The notes under the pieces: generated by a model
What the model was told of the DNA's origin: nothing
The model's input: only the letters and a program-made list of their open reading frames with translations
Databases searched by the model: none
Program-made: the position numbers and the translations under genes
Shown: positions 38,917-48,156 of the stretch, in pieces
Numbering within the stretch: the first letter of the stretch is position 1
Layout of the letters: every line of letters starts with the position of its first letter
Origin: an uncultured Lachnospiraceae bacterium
Lineage (GTDB): Bacteria; Bacillota; Clostridia; Lachnospirales; Lachnospiraceae
Length of the DNA stretch: 64,000 nucleotides
Assembly (NCBI GenBank): GCA_947626395.1
Contig: CANQRU010000011.1
Location: 1 to 64,000 of the forward strand
Direction: 5' to 3'

Positions 38917-40260
38917 ATGTTTGAGAATAAGACCGAAGCGCAGGCGCGCGCCGAGATCCTTAAAATGGTCGGCGAATACTGCGACCGTTTTCATACGAAA
39001 AAGCCTTATGAGGAAGGAGACCGGATCCCCTACGCGTCCCGCGTGTATGACCGTGCGGAGATGACGAATCTGGTGGACAGCTCCCTGGAGTTCTGGCTGA
39101 CCTCCGGGCGCTACACGGAAGAATTTGAGAAGAAGCTGGCCGGATATCTGGGCGTGCGTTACTGCAGCCTGGTCAATTCCGGTTCCTCCGCCAATCTCCT
39201 GGCGTTCATGGCGCTGACTTCCCCGCTCCTGGGAGAGCGCCAGGTGAAGCCGGGCCATGAGATGATCACGGTGGCCGCCGGATTTCCGACCACGGTGACG
39301 CCGGCGATCCAGTACGGCGTAAAGCCGGTATTTCTGGACGTTACCATTCCGCAGTACAATATCGACGTCTCCCGGCTGGAGGAGGCGTATTCGGAGGACA
39401 CCCGCGTGGTCATGATCGCCCACACCCTGGGCAATCCGTTTGATCTGGCGGCTGTGAAAGCGTTCTGTGACCGCCATGGTCTGTGGCTGATCGAGGATAA
39501 CTGCGACGCTCTGGGGAGCCGTTATACTCTGGACGGAGAGGAACGTTTTACGGGAACCGTCGGCGACATCGGAACATCCAGCTTCTATCCGCCCCACCAT
39601 ATGACCATGGGAGAGGGAGGCGCTGTCTATACCGATAACCCGCTCCTCAACCGGATCATCCGGTCCCTGCGCGACTGGGGCCGCGACTGTTCCTGCCCGC
39701 CGGGCCGCGACAATCTCTGCGGCCACCGGTTCGACAGGCAGTACGGAGAACTGCCCGCAGGCTACGACCACAAGTACGTATATTCCCATTTCGGATATAA
39801 TCTGAAGGCGACGGATATGCAGGCCGCCATCGGATGCGCCCAGCTGGACAAATTTCCTTCCTTCGTGGAACGGCGGCGGCATAATTTCGCCAGGCTTTAC
39901 GAGGGGCTGAAGGGAACGGAGGATAAGCTGATCCTGCCGGAAGCGCAGGCGGATTCCCGGCCCAGCTGGTTCGGATTTCTGATCACCTGCCGGGAAGGCG
40001 TGGACCGGAACGCCGTGGTGCGTTATCTGGAGGAGAACGGCGTCCAGACCCGGATGCTCTTCGCCGGCAACCTGACGAGGCATCCGTGTTTCGACCAGAT
40101 GCGCGCGGAGGGTACGGGCTTTCGGATCGTCGGGAGCCTTGAGAATACGGACCGGATCATGCGCGATACGTTCTGGGTAGGCGTGTATCCGGGGATGACG
40201 GATGCGATGATCGATCATATGGCCCGCACGATACGCGAGGCGGTGGGCGCGGAAGGCTGA
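38917..40260 (+). CDS. rfbH: CDP-4-keto-6-deoxy-D-glucose 3-dehydrase, E1-like
   Basis: A 447-residue PLP and iron-sulfur enzyme. The usual PLP lysine is replaced by histidine at H227 in FYPPHHMTMGEGG, diagnostic of this dehydrase. Four cysteines for a [2Fe-2S] cluster are C196, C258, C260 and C268 (CSCPPGRDNLC). It removes the C3 hydroxyl to start 3,6-dideoxyhexose synthesis. The matching reductase (RfbI/AscD-like) is not in this window, so another reductase would have to serve. It follows rfbG after 17 bp. Confidence 0.93.
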   Translation: MFENKTEAQARAEILKMVGEYCDRFHTKKPYEEGDRIPYASRVYDRAEMTNLVDSSLEFWLTSGRYTEEFEKKLAGYLGVRYCSLVNSGSSANLLAFMALTSPLLGERQVKPGHEMITVAAGFPTTVTPAIQYGVKPVFLDVTIPQYNIDVSRLEEAYSEDTRVVMIAHTLGNPFDLAAVKAFCDRHGLWLIEDNCDALGSRYTLDGEERFTGTVGDIGTSSFYPPHHMTMGEGGAVYTDNPLLNRIIRSLRDWGRDCSCPPGRDNLCGHRFDRQYGELPAGYDHKYVYSHFGYNLKATDMQAAIGCAQLDKFPSFVERRRHNFARLYEGLKGTEDKLILPEAQADSRPSWFGFLITCREGVDRNAVVRYLEENGVQTRMLFAGNLTRHPCFDQMRAEGTGFRIVGSLENTDRIMRDTFWVGVYPGMTDAMIDHMARTIREAVGAEG

Positions 40261-40288
40261 ATGAGGAAAAGACCGGGAGGTACAGCTC

Positions 40289-41152
40289 GTGGACAATAAA
40301 GAAGCGGCGGAACGGCAGGATTACGGCCTTGCAAAAGTCCATCAGGCCAGCCTGGGCATTTTGAAGGAGATCGACCGGATCTGCCGCAAATACGGTATTC
40401 AGTATATGATGGATTCCGGTACGCTTCTTGGCGCCGTGCGCCACGGCGGCTTCATACCGTGGGACGACGACGCGGATGTGGCGTTCACCAGGGATCAGTA
40501 TGAGGCGTTTGTGAAGGTGGTTCAGAAGGAGCTGCCGCCGCAGATGCGTTTCCTGACTCCGGAGGAACTGGGGGCCGGGAATAAATTCTATGATTTTACG
40601 CCGAGGATCGTATATCTGAACAGCAGGACCCATGCCGATACGGAAGAGATGCAGTATTATGACGGCAAACTGAACCATCTCTGGGTGGATGTGTTCATCC
40701 TGGACGAGCTTCCGGAGAGAAAATGGGCCGCTGACTGGACAAAGCTTCTTCATGTGCTGGTCTACGGCCTGGCTATGGGACACAGGTATCGTCTGGATCC
40801 GGGCAAATACGGCCCGGCAGGAAGAGCCGCGGTCGGACTGCTTTCCGGTATTGGACGGAGGATCCCCATGAAAACGATCCTCAGACTGCAGCGCAAAGCC
40901 GCTGTGAAGGATAAGAAAGGCAGAAGCCGCCTGATGTATTACAGCAATTATCAGCCGGACTATCTGTATGTGACGGTGGAGAAGGAATGGAGCGGCGAGG
41001 CGGTGGATATTCCGTTTGAGGATACCGTTCTGATGGCGCCGAAGAACTGGGATCAGGTGCTGAAGCAGATCTATGGGGATTATATGACACCCCCGCCGCC
41101 GGAGAAACGGGTGCCGGCGCATTCGGATGGCTGGATGACCATATTCGGATAA
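40289..41152 (+). CDS. LicD-family phosphotransferase
   Basis: A 287-residue protein with the LicD core DSGTLLGAVRHGGFIPWDDD (from residue 42), a nucleotidyltransferase-fold active site. LicD proteins transfer phosphocholine or related phospho-groups from CDP donors to glycans. The start is GTG with GGGAGG upstream. Choline uptake and activation genes (licA-C) are not in the window, so the transferred group is unknown. A protein with cell-wall-binding repeats occurs at 62.7 kb. Ends 29 bp before the next gene. Confidence 0.88.
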   Translation: MDNKEAAERQDYGLAKVHQASLGILKEIDRICRKYGIQYMMDSGTLLGAVRHGGFIPWDDDADVAFTRDQYEAFVKVVQKELPPQMRFLTPEELGAGNKFYDFTPRIVYLNSRTHADTEEMQYYDGKLNHLWVDVFILDELPERKWAADWTKLLHVLVYGLAMGHRYRLDPGKYGPAGRAAVGLLSGIGRRIPMKTILRLQRKAAVKDKKGRSRLMYYSNYQPDYLYVTVEKEWSGEAVDIPFEDTVLMAPKNWDQVLKQIYGDYMTPPPPEKRVPAHSDGWMTIFG

Positions 41153-41181
41153 AAAGCGGATGTGCAGGTAAGGAGACAGGG

Positions 41182-43680
41182 ATGAGAGGACTTTCAGACA
41201 GGGAGAAAGGCATATGGGCGGCGATGGCTGCCGCTGTTTTGGCGGCCATCGCTTATTCCGCTTATAAGACCATTATAGCCGGCGTGTATGCCTGGTCTGT
41301 CGCCCAGCCGGAATATATCCGGATGCTGGGGGAACTGTCGGTTCTCTTTCTTTTGTATGTCCTGATCGGAAGATTTGTAAAGGAAGCGAAGTTTAAGGCC
41401 GCCGGCATCGCCGTGGTGACGGCTGTGTTTTTATGGATCCATGTGGTGCTGATCCCGGTGATGGTATCCGGTCTGTACCTGATGTATATCTGTATGGCGG
41501 GAGGCCGGATCAGGCGGTGGCTGCGCCATGGCATGGTTCGGAATGGCGGCGGCCGCCGGTCCGCGGAGCCGCCGCCCGGCGGAACCGCGGATGAAACGGC
41601 GCCGGTTGATGTGGGGCGGGATTTCCTGGCGGGAAGTCTTGCGGTTATCTGCATGTTCTGCGTCATGTCCGCCGCCGGGATCGGCTCGATCCCGCAGATG
41701 TGCGCCGCGGTGGCGGCGACGGCGGTTCTGCTGCTGTTGGGGGATATCCTGCGGAGGGAAACGCCCTATCCTGTACGGATCGTGAAACAGTTCCTGCAGG
41801 GATTGTCCGGAGGAAGATACCCGGCGGACGGCCGGGCGGGAAAGGAATGCGGTCAATGGTCCGGCTCTATGATTCTCGGCGCCGCCTTTGTGCTGACCAT
41901 GTTCTGCCTTCAGGCCGGGCGTATGAATACCGCTGTGGATTACGATACCCTGTGGTACGGCTCCAGAGCGGCCTATATCTTAAACAACGGCAAAGGGATC
42001 TACGAGAATCTGGGCACCGTCAGCGTGGTCTACACCTATTCCAAAGGGTGGGAAACGCTGATGCTCCCGCTGACGCCTCTGCCGTCCTACAGCTTTCTGA
42101 CGGCGTCCAACTGGTGGCTGGCGGCAGGGATCCTGGCCGTGTCCTTCGGAATAGCGGAATATTTCATGAACCGGCGGATGGCATCGCTGCTGGCGGTATT
42201 CCTGTCGTCGCTGCCCTGTATTATGAACATGACCATAACATCCAAGACGGATATCGCCACGCTTCTGGTGCAGCTTTTGATGATCCGTGAGATCCTGCGG
42301 TATATCGCGCCGGAGACGGTAGGTATACAGGAAGCGGCCGGCGCGTCGGAGCCGCGGCCCCGACGCGCCGGTCAGACGGCCCGGGCCCATGCGGCTTCGT
42401 CCGGCAGGCAGGCCCGGCCGGCGTTTCGGGACAGCATCCCGCTCTGGTACGGCCTGGCGGCTTTTTTGCTCAGCTGGACTTTCAAGCCGACGGCGCTGAT
42501 ATTTTCCACGGCGGTCTGCGGCATGAGTTTTCTGTATCTGGTGTTTACGCGCAGCTTCTCGCTTCGCGTCCGCAGGGGAAAGCGGCTGGAAGCGGCCGGC
42601 ATCACGGCGCTGGCGGTCTGCGGGCTGGCCGGCATCTGGGGCAGGACATGGCTGCTCACCGGCCTTCCGGTGACATCCGTGTTTTCGTCCATCCTGATCC
42701 GGCTGGGCTTTACCATGAAATACCCCTACAGGGCGAAGTCGGTGCTGGATACCGCGGGCTCCTTAAGCGTTTCCGAAAAGATCGGACGTATGGCGGAGAG
42801 GCTGTACGGAATATTCCTGGATCCCGACGTTTCACAGGATCTGAACCATGTGATCATTGCCTGGGGAGGTTTGACGGCGTGGGTCGTTCTGTGGATCGCG
42901 GTTCTGTGGCTGTTTCTGGCGAAAAAGCGCCGGGGCAGTGTGGAGCGGCGCCTGGACGGCTGGTTTCAGACCGTATTCTGGCCGTTCCTTGCAGTGAATC
43001 TGGTCTGCCTTTTCGTGCTGGGGCAGGTGGACGGCAATTATTTTATGCTGCTGTACGTGCTTCTGATGCTCGGCGGTCTGCGGCTTCTGGCGCGTCTTGG
43101 GCGAACGAAGATGCGGCGGGCGCTGGCGGGACTTCTGGTGCCGGTCATGGCCTTTTCGGCAGTATTTTCCAGCTTATCCAACTGGGCGTGGAATCTGGGC
43201 CTGTCGCCGGTGAACGTTATAAACCGCGGGTACTACGACCAGAGGGAACTGCGGCGGGCGGAGCTGGCTTCCGAGGGAAATGGAACTATCTGGGAGATCC
43301 TGGCGCAGGATCCCAGAAACCGGGTGATCATAGCGGGACACCATCCGGAGGATCTGGTATTTCCCTGCTGCTCCCAGTCCTATACGGACCTGGCCGGGGG
43401 CGATGGCAATCGGGAGATCGGCCTGGGAATGGAAAATTTCGTGGATTTTATGACGTTCGCGAAGACAGACTATGTATATATCAACGCGGACTGGGTCGCT
43501 GACCGGATGGGCGTCTGGCAGCTGATGTATGAACTTATTGAATACGGATATCTGGTCCCGATCCATTATGAAGAGGACAATATGCTGGCGGAGGTCTGTC
43601 TGGACGGCCGGCAGACCGATGAGTCGGAGGCTCTGTCGGGGAGGTTTATGGACTGGAGATACCAGTGCCTCGGTTTTTAA
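41182..43680 (+). CDS. Large polytopic membrane protein, GT-C-like
   Basis: An 832-residue protein with roughly 13-15 hydrophobic segments and a final soluble region (about 680-832). The loop after the fifth to sixth helix has NTAVDYDTLWYGSRAAYIL, acidic and aromatic, like the catalytic loop of GT-C enzymes. Two disordered insertions rich in Arg, Ala, Gly and Pro lie at about 119-147 and 382-417. Function not identified. The following GtrB/DPM-like transferase would supply a lipid-linked sugar that such a protein could use, a common pairing. Confidence 0.65.
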   Translation: MRGLSDREKGIWAAMAAAVLAAIAYSAYKTIIAGVYAWSVAQPEYIRMLGELSVLFLLYVLIGRFVKEAKFKAAGIAVVTAVFLWIHVVLIPVMVSGLYLMYICMAGGRIRRWLRHGMVRNGGGRRSAEPPPGGTADETAPVDVGRDFLAGSLAVICMFCVMSAAGIGSIPQMCAAVAATAVLLLLGDILRRETPYPVRIVKQFLQGLSGGRYPADGRAGKECGQWSGSMILGAAFVLTMFCLQAGRMNTAVDYDTLWYGSRAAYILNNGKGIYENLGTVSVVYTYSKGWETLMLPLTPLPSYSFLTASNWWLAAGILAVSFGIAEYFMNRRMASLLAVFLSSLPCIMNMTITSKTDIATLLVQLLMIREILRYIAPETVGIQEAAGASEPRPRRAGQTARAHAASSGRQARPAFRDSIPLWYGLAAFLLSWTFKPTALIFSTAVCGMSFLYLVFTRSFSLRVRRGKRLEAAGITALAVCGLAGIWGRTWLLTGLPVTSVFSSILIRLGFTMKYPYRAKSVLDTAGSLSVSEKIGRMAERLYGIFLDPDVSQDLNHVIIAWGGLTAWVVLWIAVLWLFLAKKRRGSVERRLDGWFQTVFWPFLAVNLVCLFVLGQVDGNYFMLLYVLLMLGGLRLLARLGRTKMRRALAGLLVPVMAFSAVFSSLSNWAWNLGLSPVNVINRGYYDQRELRRAELASEGNGTIWEILAQDPRNRVIIAGHHPEDLVFPCCSQSYTDLAGGDGNREIGLGMENFVDFMTFAKTDYVYINADWVADRMGVWQLMYELIEYGYLVPIHYEEDNMLAEVCLDGRQTDESEALSGRFMDWRYQCLGF

Positions 43681-43700
43681 GAAAGCGAGAGGAAAACAGA

Positions 43701-44636
43701 ATGAACAGCTTATTATCGGTTGTGGTTTCGGTCTATAATGAGGAGGCGGTGCTGGACAGCTTCTACCGGGAGGCCAGCCGGGTGCTTCAGGGTATTTCCT
43801 GGGACTATGAACTGCTGTTTGTCAACGACGGCAGCCGGGACGGAAGCATGCGGATCCTGGACCGGCTGGCGGAACAGGACGATCATGTGCGGGTAGTCAG
43901 CTTCTCGCGGAATTTCGGCCACGAAGCGGCCATGATCGCCGGCGTGGATCACAGCCGCGGCGACGGCATCATCTGTATGGACGCGGATCTGCAGCATCCG
44001 CCGGAGTGCATCCCCGCCATCGTGGAGCGGTTCGAGGAAGGCTTTCAGGTGATCAGCATGGTCCGGACGAAGAATGAGTCCGCCGGTCTGATTAAGAATC
44101 TGACATCTTCGGCGTTCTACAGCCTGATCAACACCCTGTCGGACGTTCATTTTGAGAATAACGCCTCCGACTTTTTCGCAATCACCCGGAAGGTGGCGGA
44201 GGTGCTGAAGATAAATTACCGGGAACGGGTGCGGTTTCTGCGCGGTTATGTACAGAACGTGGGCTTTAAGCGGACTACGATCGAATACGAGGCCCGGCCC
44301 CGGGCGGCCGGCGAGAGCAAATACAGTCTGCGCAAGCTGTTTCAGTTCTCGGTGAATACGATCGTCTGCTTTTCCAACTTGCCGCTGAAGCTGGGTATTT
44401 ACGCGGGGCTCGCGGCGGGGCTGATGGGAGTCATCGTGCTGGTGTATACGCTTTTCACCCGCGGCGGCGCGCCCAGCGGCTATGCGACGATCGTGGTGCT
44501 GCTGTGCTTTATGTTTGCGGTGCTGTTTCTGATCGTAGGGATCATCGGGGAGTATATTTCGATCCTGTTCACGGAGCTTAAGGACAGGCCGATCTATATC
44601 GTTGAAGAGACCAGGAATATGGAGGACGCGGAATAG
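43701..44636 (+). CDS. DPM1/GtrB-like family 2 glycosyltransferase
   Basis: A 311-residue protein: GT2 catalytic domain (LSVVVSVYNEEAVLDSFY; FVNDGSRDGS; MDADLQHPPECIP with the DxD-type acidic motif near residue 95; and RVRFLRGYVQNVGF), then two C-terminal membrane helices (about 232-300). This is the architecture of undecaprenyl-phosphate glucosyl/mannosyl transferases. It likely loads one sugar onto undecaprenyl phosphate for the GT-C-like proteins upstream. The start at 43701 has AGAGGA upstream. Last gene of the glycan cluster. Confidence 0.9.
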   Translation: MNSLLSVVVSVYNEEAVLDSFYREASRVLQGISWDYELLFVNDGSRDGSMRILDRLAEQDDHVRVVSFSRNFGHEAAMIAGVDHSRGDGIICMDADLQHPPECIPAIVERFEEGFQVISMVRTKNESAGLIKNLTSSAFYSLINTLSDVHFENNASDFFAITRKVAEVLKINYRERVRFLRGYVQNVGFKRTTIEYEARPRAAGESKYSLRKLFQFSVNTIVCFSNLPLKLGIYAGLAAGLMGVIVLVYTLFTRGGAPSGYATIVVLLCFMFAVLFLIVGIIGEYISILFTELKDRPIYIVEETRNMEDAE

Positions 44637-44719
44637 CGAAAGGTTCTCAACCGGAGGGCTGTGGCAATATCAAATAAAGCGGTGGGACAGATTACAGGAA
44701 AGCATCAGGGGAGTATGGA

Positions 44720-45496
44720 ATGGAACATGAAAGAGAGATCATGGATGTAGCCATCGAGGCGGGACACATCCTGCTGGAAAACGGCGCGGAGATCTTCCGT
44801 GTGGAGGAGACGGTCTACCGGATCAGCCGTCATTACGGGATCGATTCCGGGAGTATTTTTACGCTCAGCAACGGCCTGTTCGTCACGGCGGACAGTGTGG
44901 GAAAGGAGCCGTTTGCCAAGATCCTGCATGTGCCGGTGGGAAGCGCCCATCTGGACCGGGTGGCGGCGGTGAACCAGCTGTCCCGGGAGATCGAGGAAGG
45001 GAAATTTACGGTGAGCCAGGCCCGGGCGGAGCTGGAGCGGATCCGGAATATGCCGGGCAAGACGTACCGGATGCAGGTGATCGGTGCGGCGATGGGAAGC
45101 GCGGGCTTTGCCTATATCTACGGGGGAAGTCCGATCGACAGCCTGGCCGCGTTTATCGCGGGAGCGATCCTGTATATTTACATTCTGTTCGTGAGCAGAC
45201 CCCATCTGTCGAAGATGGTGGCCAGCATTACCGGAGGTGCGGTAGCTACGATCGCCAGTATGATCCTTTATGGCCTGGGGCTGGGAGAGCATCTGGATTT
45301 CATCGTGATCGGATCGGTAGTGTCGCTGATCCCCGGAGTAGCCTTTACCAACGCCATCCGCGACATTACGGATGAGAATTACCTGGCCGGCGTGGTCCGT
45401 ATGCTGGACGCGCTTCTGGTCTTCTTCTGTATCGCCATGGGCGTCGGCCTGGTCTACACGGTGATCCAGAGGCTGATGGGAGGTGTGGTGCTGTGA
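44720..45496 (+). CDS. Threonine/serine exporter, ThrE N-terminal half
   Basis: A 258-residue protein of the ThrE/DUF1212 family: a cytosolic N-terminal domain (ILLENGAEIFRVEETVYRI, then TLSNGLFVTADS) followed by four or five membrane helices from about residue 120. In Firmicutes ThrE is split into two genes; the next gene is the other half. GTGA overlap couples the two. Substrates in Corynebacterium are threonine and serine; here the substrate is inferred. No regulator is adjacent. Confidence 0.88.
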   Translation: MEHEREIMDVAIEAGHILLENGAEIFRVEETVYRISRHYGIDSGSIFTLSNGLFVTADSVGKEPFAKILHVPVGSAHLDRVAAVNQLSREIEEGKFTVSQARAELERIRNMPGKTYRMQVIGAAMGSAGFAYIYGGSPIDSLAAFIAGAILYIYILFVSRPHLSKMVASITGGAVATIASMILYGLGLGEHLDFIVIGSVVSLIPGVAFTNAIRDITDENYLAGVVRMLDALLVFFCIAMGVGLVYTVIQRLMGGVVL

Positions 45497-45936
45497 ATCT
45501 GTTCGCGCAGGTTATGGCGGCCCTTCTGGGCACGATTGGATTTTCGATCATGTTCAGCGTACCCAGGGAATATTATCCGCTGTGCGGTTTTGTGGGCGGG
45601 GCGGGATGGCTGATCTACTGTCTGGTGCTGCCGCACGCGGATGCGCCGGAGGCGACGCTGGCCGCCGCGATCCTGGTCGTGTTTCTGTCGCGCCTCTTCG
45701 CAGTGTGGAGACGGTGCCCTGTGACGATCTTTCTGATCCCCGGCATCATACCGCTGGTGCCCGGCGGCGATATCTACTGGATGGCTTATTACATCGTCAG
45801 GGATCAGATGGAGTTGTCTGCGGACAAGGGCTTTGAGGCCGTCAAGATCGCGGTGGCGATCGTGCTGGGGATCGTGTTCGTGTTCCAAGTGCCCCAGAAG
45901 CTGTTCCGCGCGGTGATCGGCGCGGCGGGAAAATGA
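45493..45936 (+). CDS. Threonine/serine exporter, ThrE C-terminal half
   Basis: A 147-residue protein of the ThrB/DUF3815 type with four to five membrane helices, including VTIFLIPGIIPLVPGGDIYWMAYY, the family signature. It supplies the C-terminal membrane half of the split ThrE exporter. The start is GTG, overlapping the previous gene's stop, with GGGAGGTG upstream. Confidence 0.88.
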   Translation: MNLFAQVMAALLGTIGFSIMFSVPREYYPLCGFVGGAGWLIYCLVLPHADAPEATLAAAILVVFLSRLFAVWRRCPVTIFLIPGIIPLVPGGDIYWMAYYIVRDQMELSADKGFEAVKIAVAIVLGIVFVFQVPQKLFRAVIGAAGK

Positions 45937-45995
45937 CGCAACGGATGGAGGCAGCGCGGCGGGTGGGCCGCACAGGACAAGGAGGATTCTGATAA

Positions 45996-47399
45996 ATGAT
46001 TCTGATAAAAAACGGCATGGTGATCGATCCGGAGAAGCTGGACATGCAGCCGTTTGATGTGATTCTGGACGGCGGACGGATCGCCGGGATCGGCTTTTAC
46101 GAGGATAACGGAACTTATGATACGGTGATCGACGCCACCGGATGCGCGGTGGCGCCCGGACTGGTGGATGTTCATGTGCATTTCCGGGATCCGGGTCTGA
46201 CCTATAAGGAAGACATCCATACCGGCGCGTCCGCGGCCGCGGCCGGCGGTTACACGACGGTAGTCTGCATGGCCAATACGAAGCCGCCGGTGGATAACGC
46301 GGAGACGCTCCGCTATGTGATCGAAGAAGGAAAGAAGACCGGCATCCATGTGCTTACGGCCGCCACGGTTTCCGTGGGGATGAAGGGGCAGGAACTGACG
46401 GATATGCGGGCGCTGGCGGCGGAAGGCGCGGCCGGCTTCACCGACGACGGCATCCCGCTGATGGATGAAAAGCTGGTGCGGGGGGCCATGGAGCTGGCGG
46501 CGGAACTGGATCTGCCGCTCTCTTTCCACGAGGAGGATCCCGCGTTTATCAAAAATAACGGCATTAACCACGGCGTGGTGTCGGAACAGATGGGGATCTA
46601 CGGCTCCCCGGCCGTGGCCGAGGACAGCCTGGTGGCCAGGGACTGCATGATCGCGCTGGATGTGAGCCGAGGGTACCGGCTGGGGACGCCGGCCGGGAGT
46701 TCGGCAGCGGCCGGGGCGTCAGTCCGCGTTTTTGCACCGTCATCAGCTCACGTTCCCGCAGCATCCCCATCTTACGCGCCCGCGCCTGAGAATGTGATCG
46801 TCAACATCCAGCACATAAGTTCCCGCGCCGCGGTGGAGCAGGTGCGGCTGGCGAAGAAGCTGGGCGCGCGGGTGTCCGCCGAGGTGACGCCCCATCATTT
46901 TACACTGACAGAAGAAGCGGTGCCGGAACACGGAACTCTGGCCAAGATGAACCCGCCGCTGCGGACCGAGGCCGACCGGCAGGCGCTGATCGCCGCGCTG
47001 CAGGACGGAACCATCGATATCATTGCCACCGACCACGCGCCCCACAGCGCCGAGGAGAAGGCGCGGCCTCTGACGGAAGCGCCCAGCGGCATCATCGGCC
47101 TGGAGACGGCGCTGGCCCTGGGCGTCACGGAACTGGTGGAGAAAGGCTGTCTGACCTTGCCGGAGCTGATCGCGAAGATGAGTCTGAATCCGGCCCGGCT
47201 GTACCGTCTGGACTGCGGCCGGATGGAGACCGGCGCGCCGGCGGACATCGTGATCTTTGATCCGAAGGAAGAGTGGAAGGTGGAGCGGTTCAGCTCCAAA
47301 TCCGCGAATTCACCCTTCATCGGACGGACGCTGAGAAGCCGCGTGAAGTATACGATCTGCGGCGGAAATATAGCGTATCGGGAGCAGAGGGAAGACTAG
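45996..47399 (+). CDS. pyrC: Dihydroorotase
   Basis: A 467-residue class I dihydroorotase that closes the pyrimidine ring. Metal-binding motifs are VDVHVHFRDPG (about 52-62), FHEED (about 178), NIQHISS (about 270), and ATDHAPHS (about 345). It is longer than the usual 425-430 residues because of a 35-residue Ala/Ser/Pro-rich insertion at about 230-264, just before the HIQHIS-type metal strand. The ATG has AGGAGG 11 bases upstream. No other pyr gene or PyrR attenuator is in the window, so it is a lone gene. Confidence 0.94.
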   Translation: MILIKNGMVIDPEKLDMQPFDVILDGGRIAGIGFYEDNGTYDTVIDATGCAVAPGLVDVHVHFRDPGLTYKEDIHTGASAAAAGGYTTVVCMANTKPPVDNAETLRYVIEEGKKTGIHVLTAATVSVGMKGQELTDMRALAAEGAAGFTDDGIPLMDEKLVRGAMELAAELDLPLSFHEEDPAFIKNNGINHGVVSEQMGIYGSPAVAEDSLVARDCMIALDVSRGYRLGTPAGSSAAAGASVRVFAPSSAHVPAASPSYAPAPENVIVNIQHISSRAAVEQVRLAKKLGARVSAEVTPHHFTLTEEAVPEHGTLAKMNPPLRTEADRQALIAALQDGTIDIIATDHAPHSAEEKARPLTEAPSGIIGLETALALGVTELVEKGCLTLPELIAKMSLNPARLYRLDCGRMETGAPADIVIFDPKEEWKVERFSSKSANSPFIGRTLRSRVKYTICGGNIAYREQRED

Positions 47400-47440
47400 C
47401 GAAGGATATCATAAAAAATGTATACGCGGTTTCCCTTTTG

Positions 47441-47449
47441 TGTTATAAT
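47441..47449 (+). promoter_or_regulatory. Predicted extended -10 promoter for lipoprotein gene
   Basis: TGTTATAAT: perfect -10 TATAAT at 47444-47449 with TG one base upstream. The -35 region is poor. It lies 45 bp before the lipoprotein start in an otherwise featureless 94-bp gap. Confidence 0.5.
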
Positions 47450-47493
47450 CAGCTGGGAAATCCGGATGTTGCGATAAAAGGGAGGATAAAGTC

Positions 47494-48126
47494 ATGAGAA
47501 AATATCTTTTTGCGGCGATCCTTTGCGCGGCGCTGGCGGCGACCGCCTGCGGCCAGAAGGACGAAGGCGCGGCGGAGACAAGTGCAGCGGAAACGAGCGC
47601 GGCGGACGAAACTTTAGAATCGGCGGAAGATTCCGGCAGTATCGTGGGCGCCGACGGCGCGGGGATCCGGATCCAGATCGAAGATCCGGGCGTCGTGTGC
47701 GGCGAAGTGATCGATGCGGGAATGAGCACGGTTACGGTCCGTTCTGAAGTGGACGGCGAGGAGTATACATTCTCAAAGGAGGACGCGGAGATCCATCTGG
47801 AGAACGGACTGGAGATCGGCGGCGCGGTGGAGATCGTCTACAGCGGCGTCCTGGACGGCACGGACACGACGAATGTGCAGGTGCTGCTTGTTCAGGACAA
47901 TCAGCGCAAGACGATCACCGGAACTGTGGTGAGCGAGGCCATGAGTACGATCCGGATCGAGACGGAGGACGGCCGGCAGCTGACATTTTCCAAGGAACTG
48001 GCCGAGTCGGACCGGGCGGAGGGCGCCGAAGAGGGCGCGAAGGTAACTTTGGAATATACAGGAGAGATCTTCGATGGCGAGAACACTCAGTTCGCTTTTG
48101 TCTGGAAGATCTCGGACGCGGAGTAG
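47494..48126 (+). CDS. Predicted lipoprotein with two similar beta-type segments
   Basis: A 210-residue secreted protein. The signal peptide ends in lipobox ATAC (cysteine near residue 19), then a Ser/Ala/Glu-rich linker (about 20-50). Two segments have related sequences: GEVIDAGMSTVTVRSEVDGE with YTFSKEDAE, and GTVVSEAMSTIRIETEDGR with LTFSKELAE, spaced about 70 residues apart, suggesting a duplicated beta-domain. I do not recognise a family. AAGGGAGG precedes the ATG. Confidence 0.75.
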   Translation: MRKYLFAAILCAALAATACGQKDEGAAETSAAETSAADETLESAEDSGSIVGADGAGIRIQIEDPGVVCGEVIDAGMSTVTVRSEVDGEEYTFSKEDAEIHLENGLEIGGAVEIVYSGVLDGTDTTNVQVLLVQDNQRKTITGTVVSEAMSTIRIETEDGRQLTFSKELAESDRAEGAEEGAKVTLEYTGEIFDGENTQFAFVWKISDAE

Positions 48127-48156
48127 TTTGGACATCATCGGAGGAGAATTGAATTT

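Noticed and set aside
38605-40296. 563-codon - strand open frame opposite rfbG-rfbH
   Set aside because: rfbH on the + strand has all catalytic residues; the reverse frame has no motif and spans two genes.
45936-45996. PyrR-type attenuator before pyrC
   Set aside because: The 60-bp gap is too short and has only a small GCGGC/GCCGC pairing without a T run.
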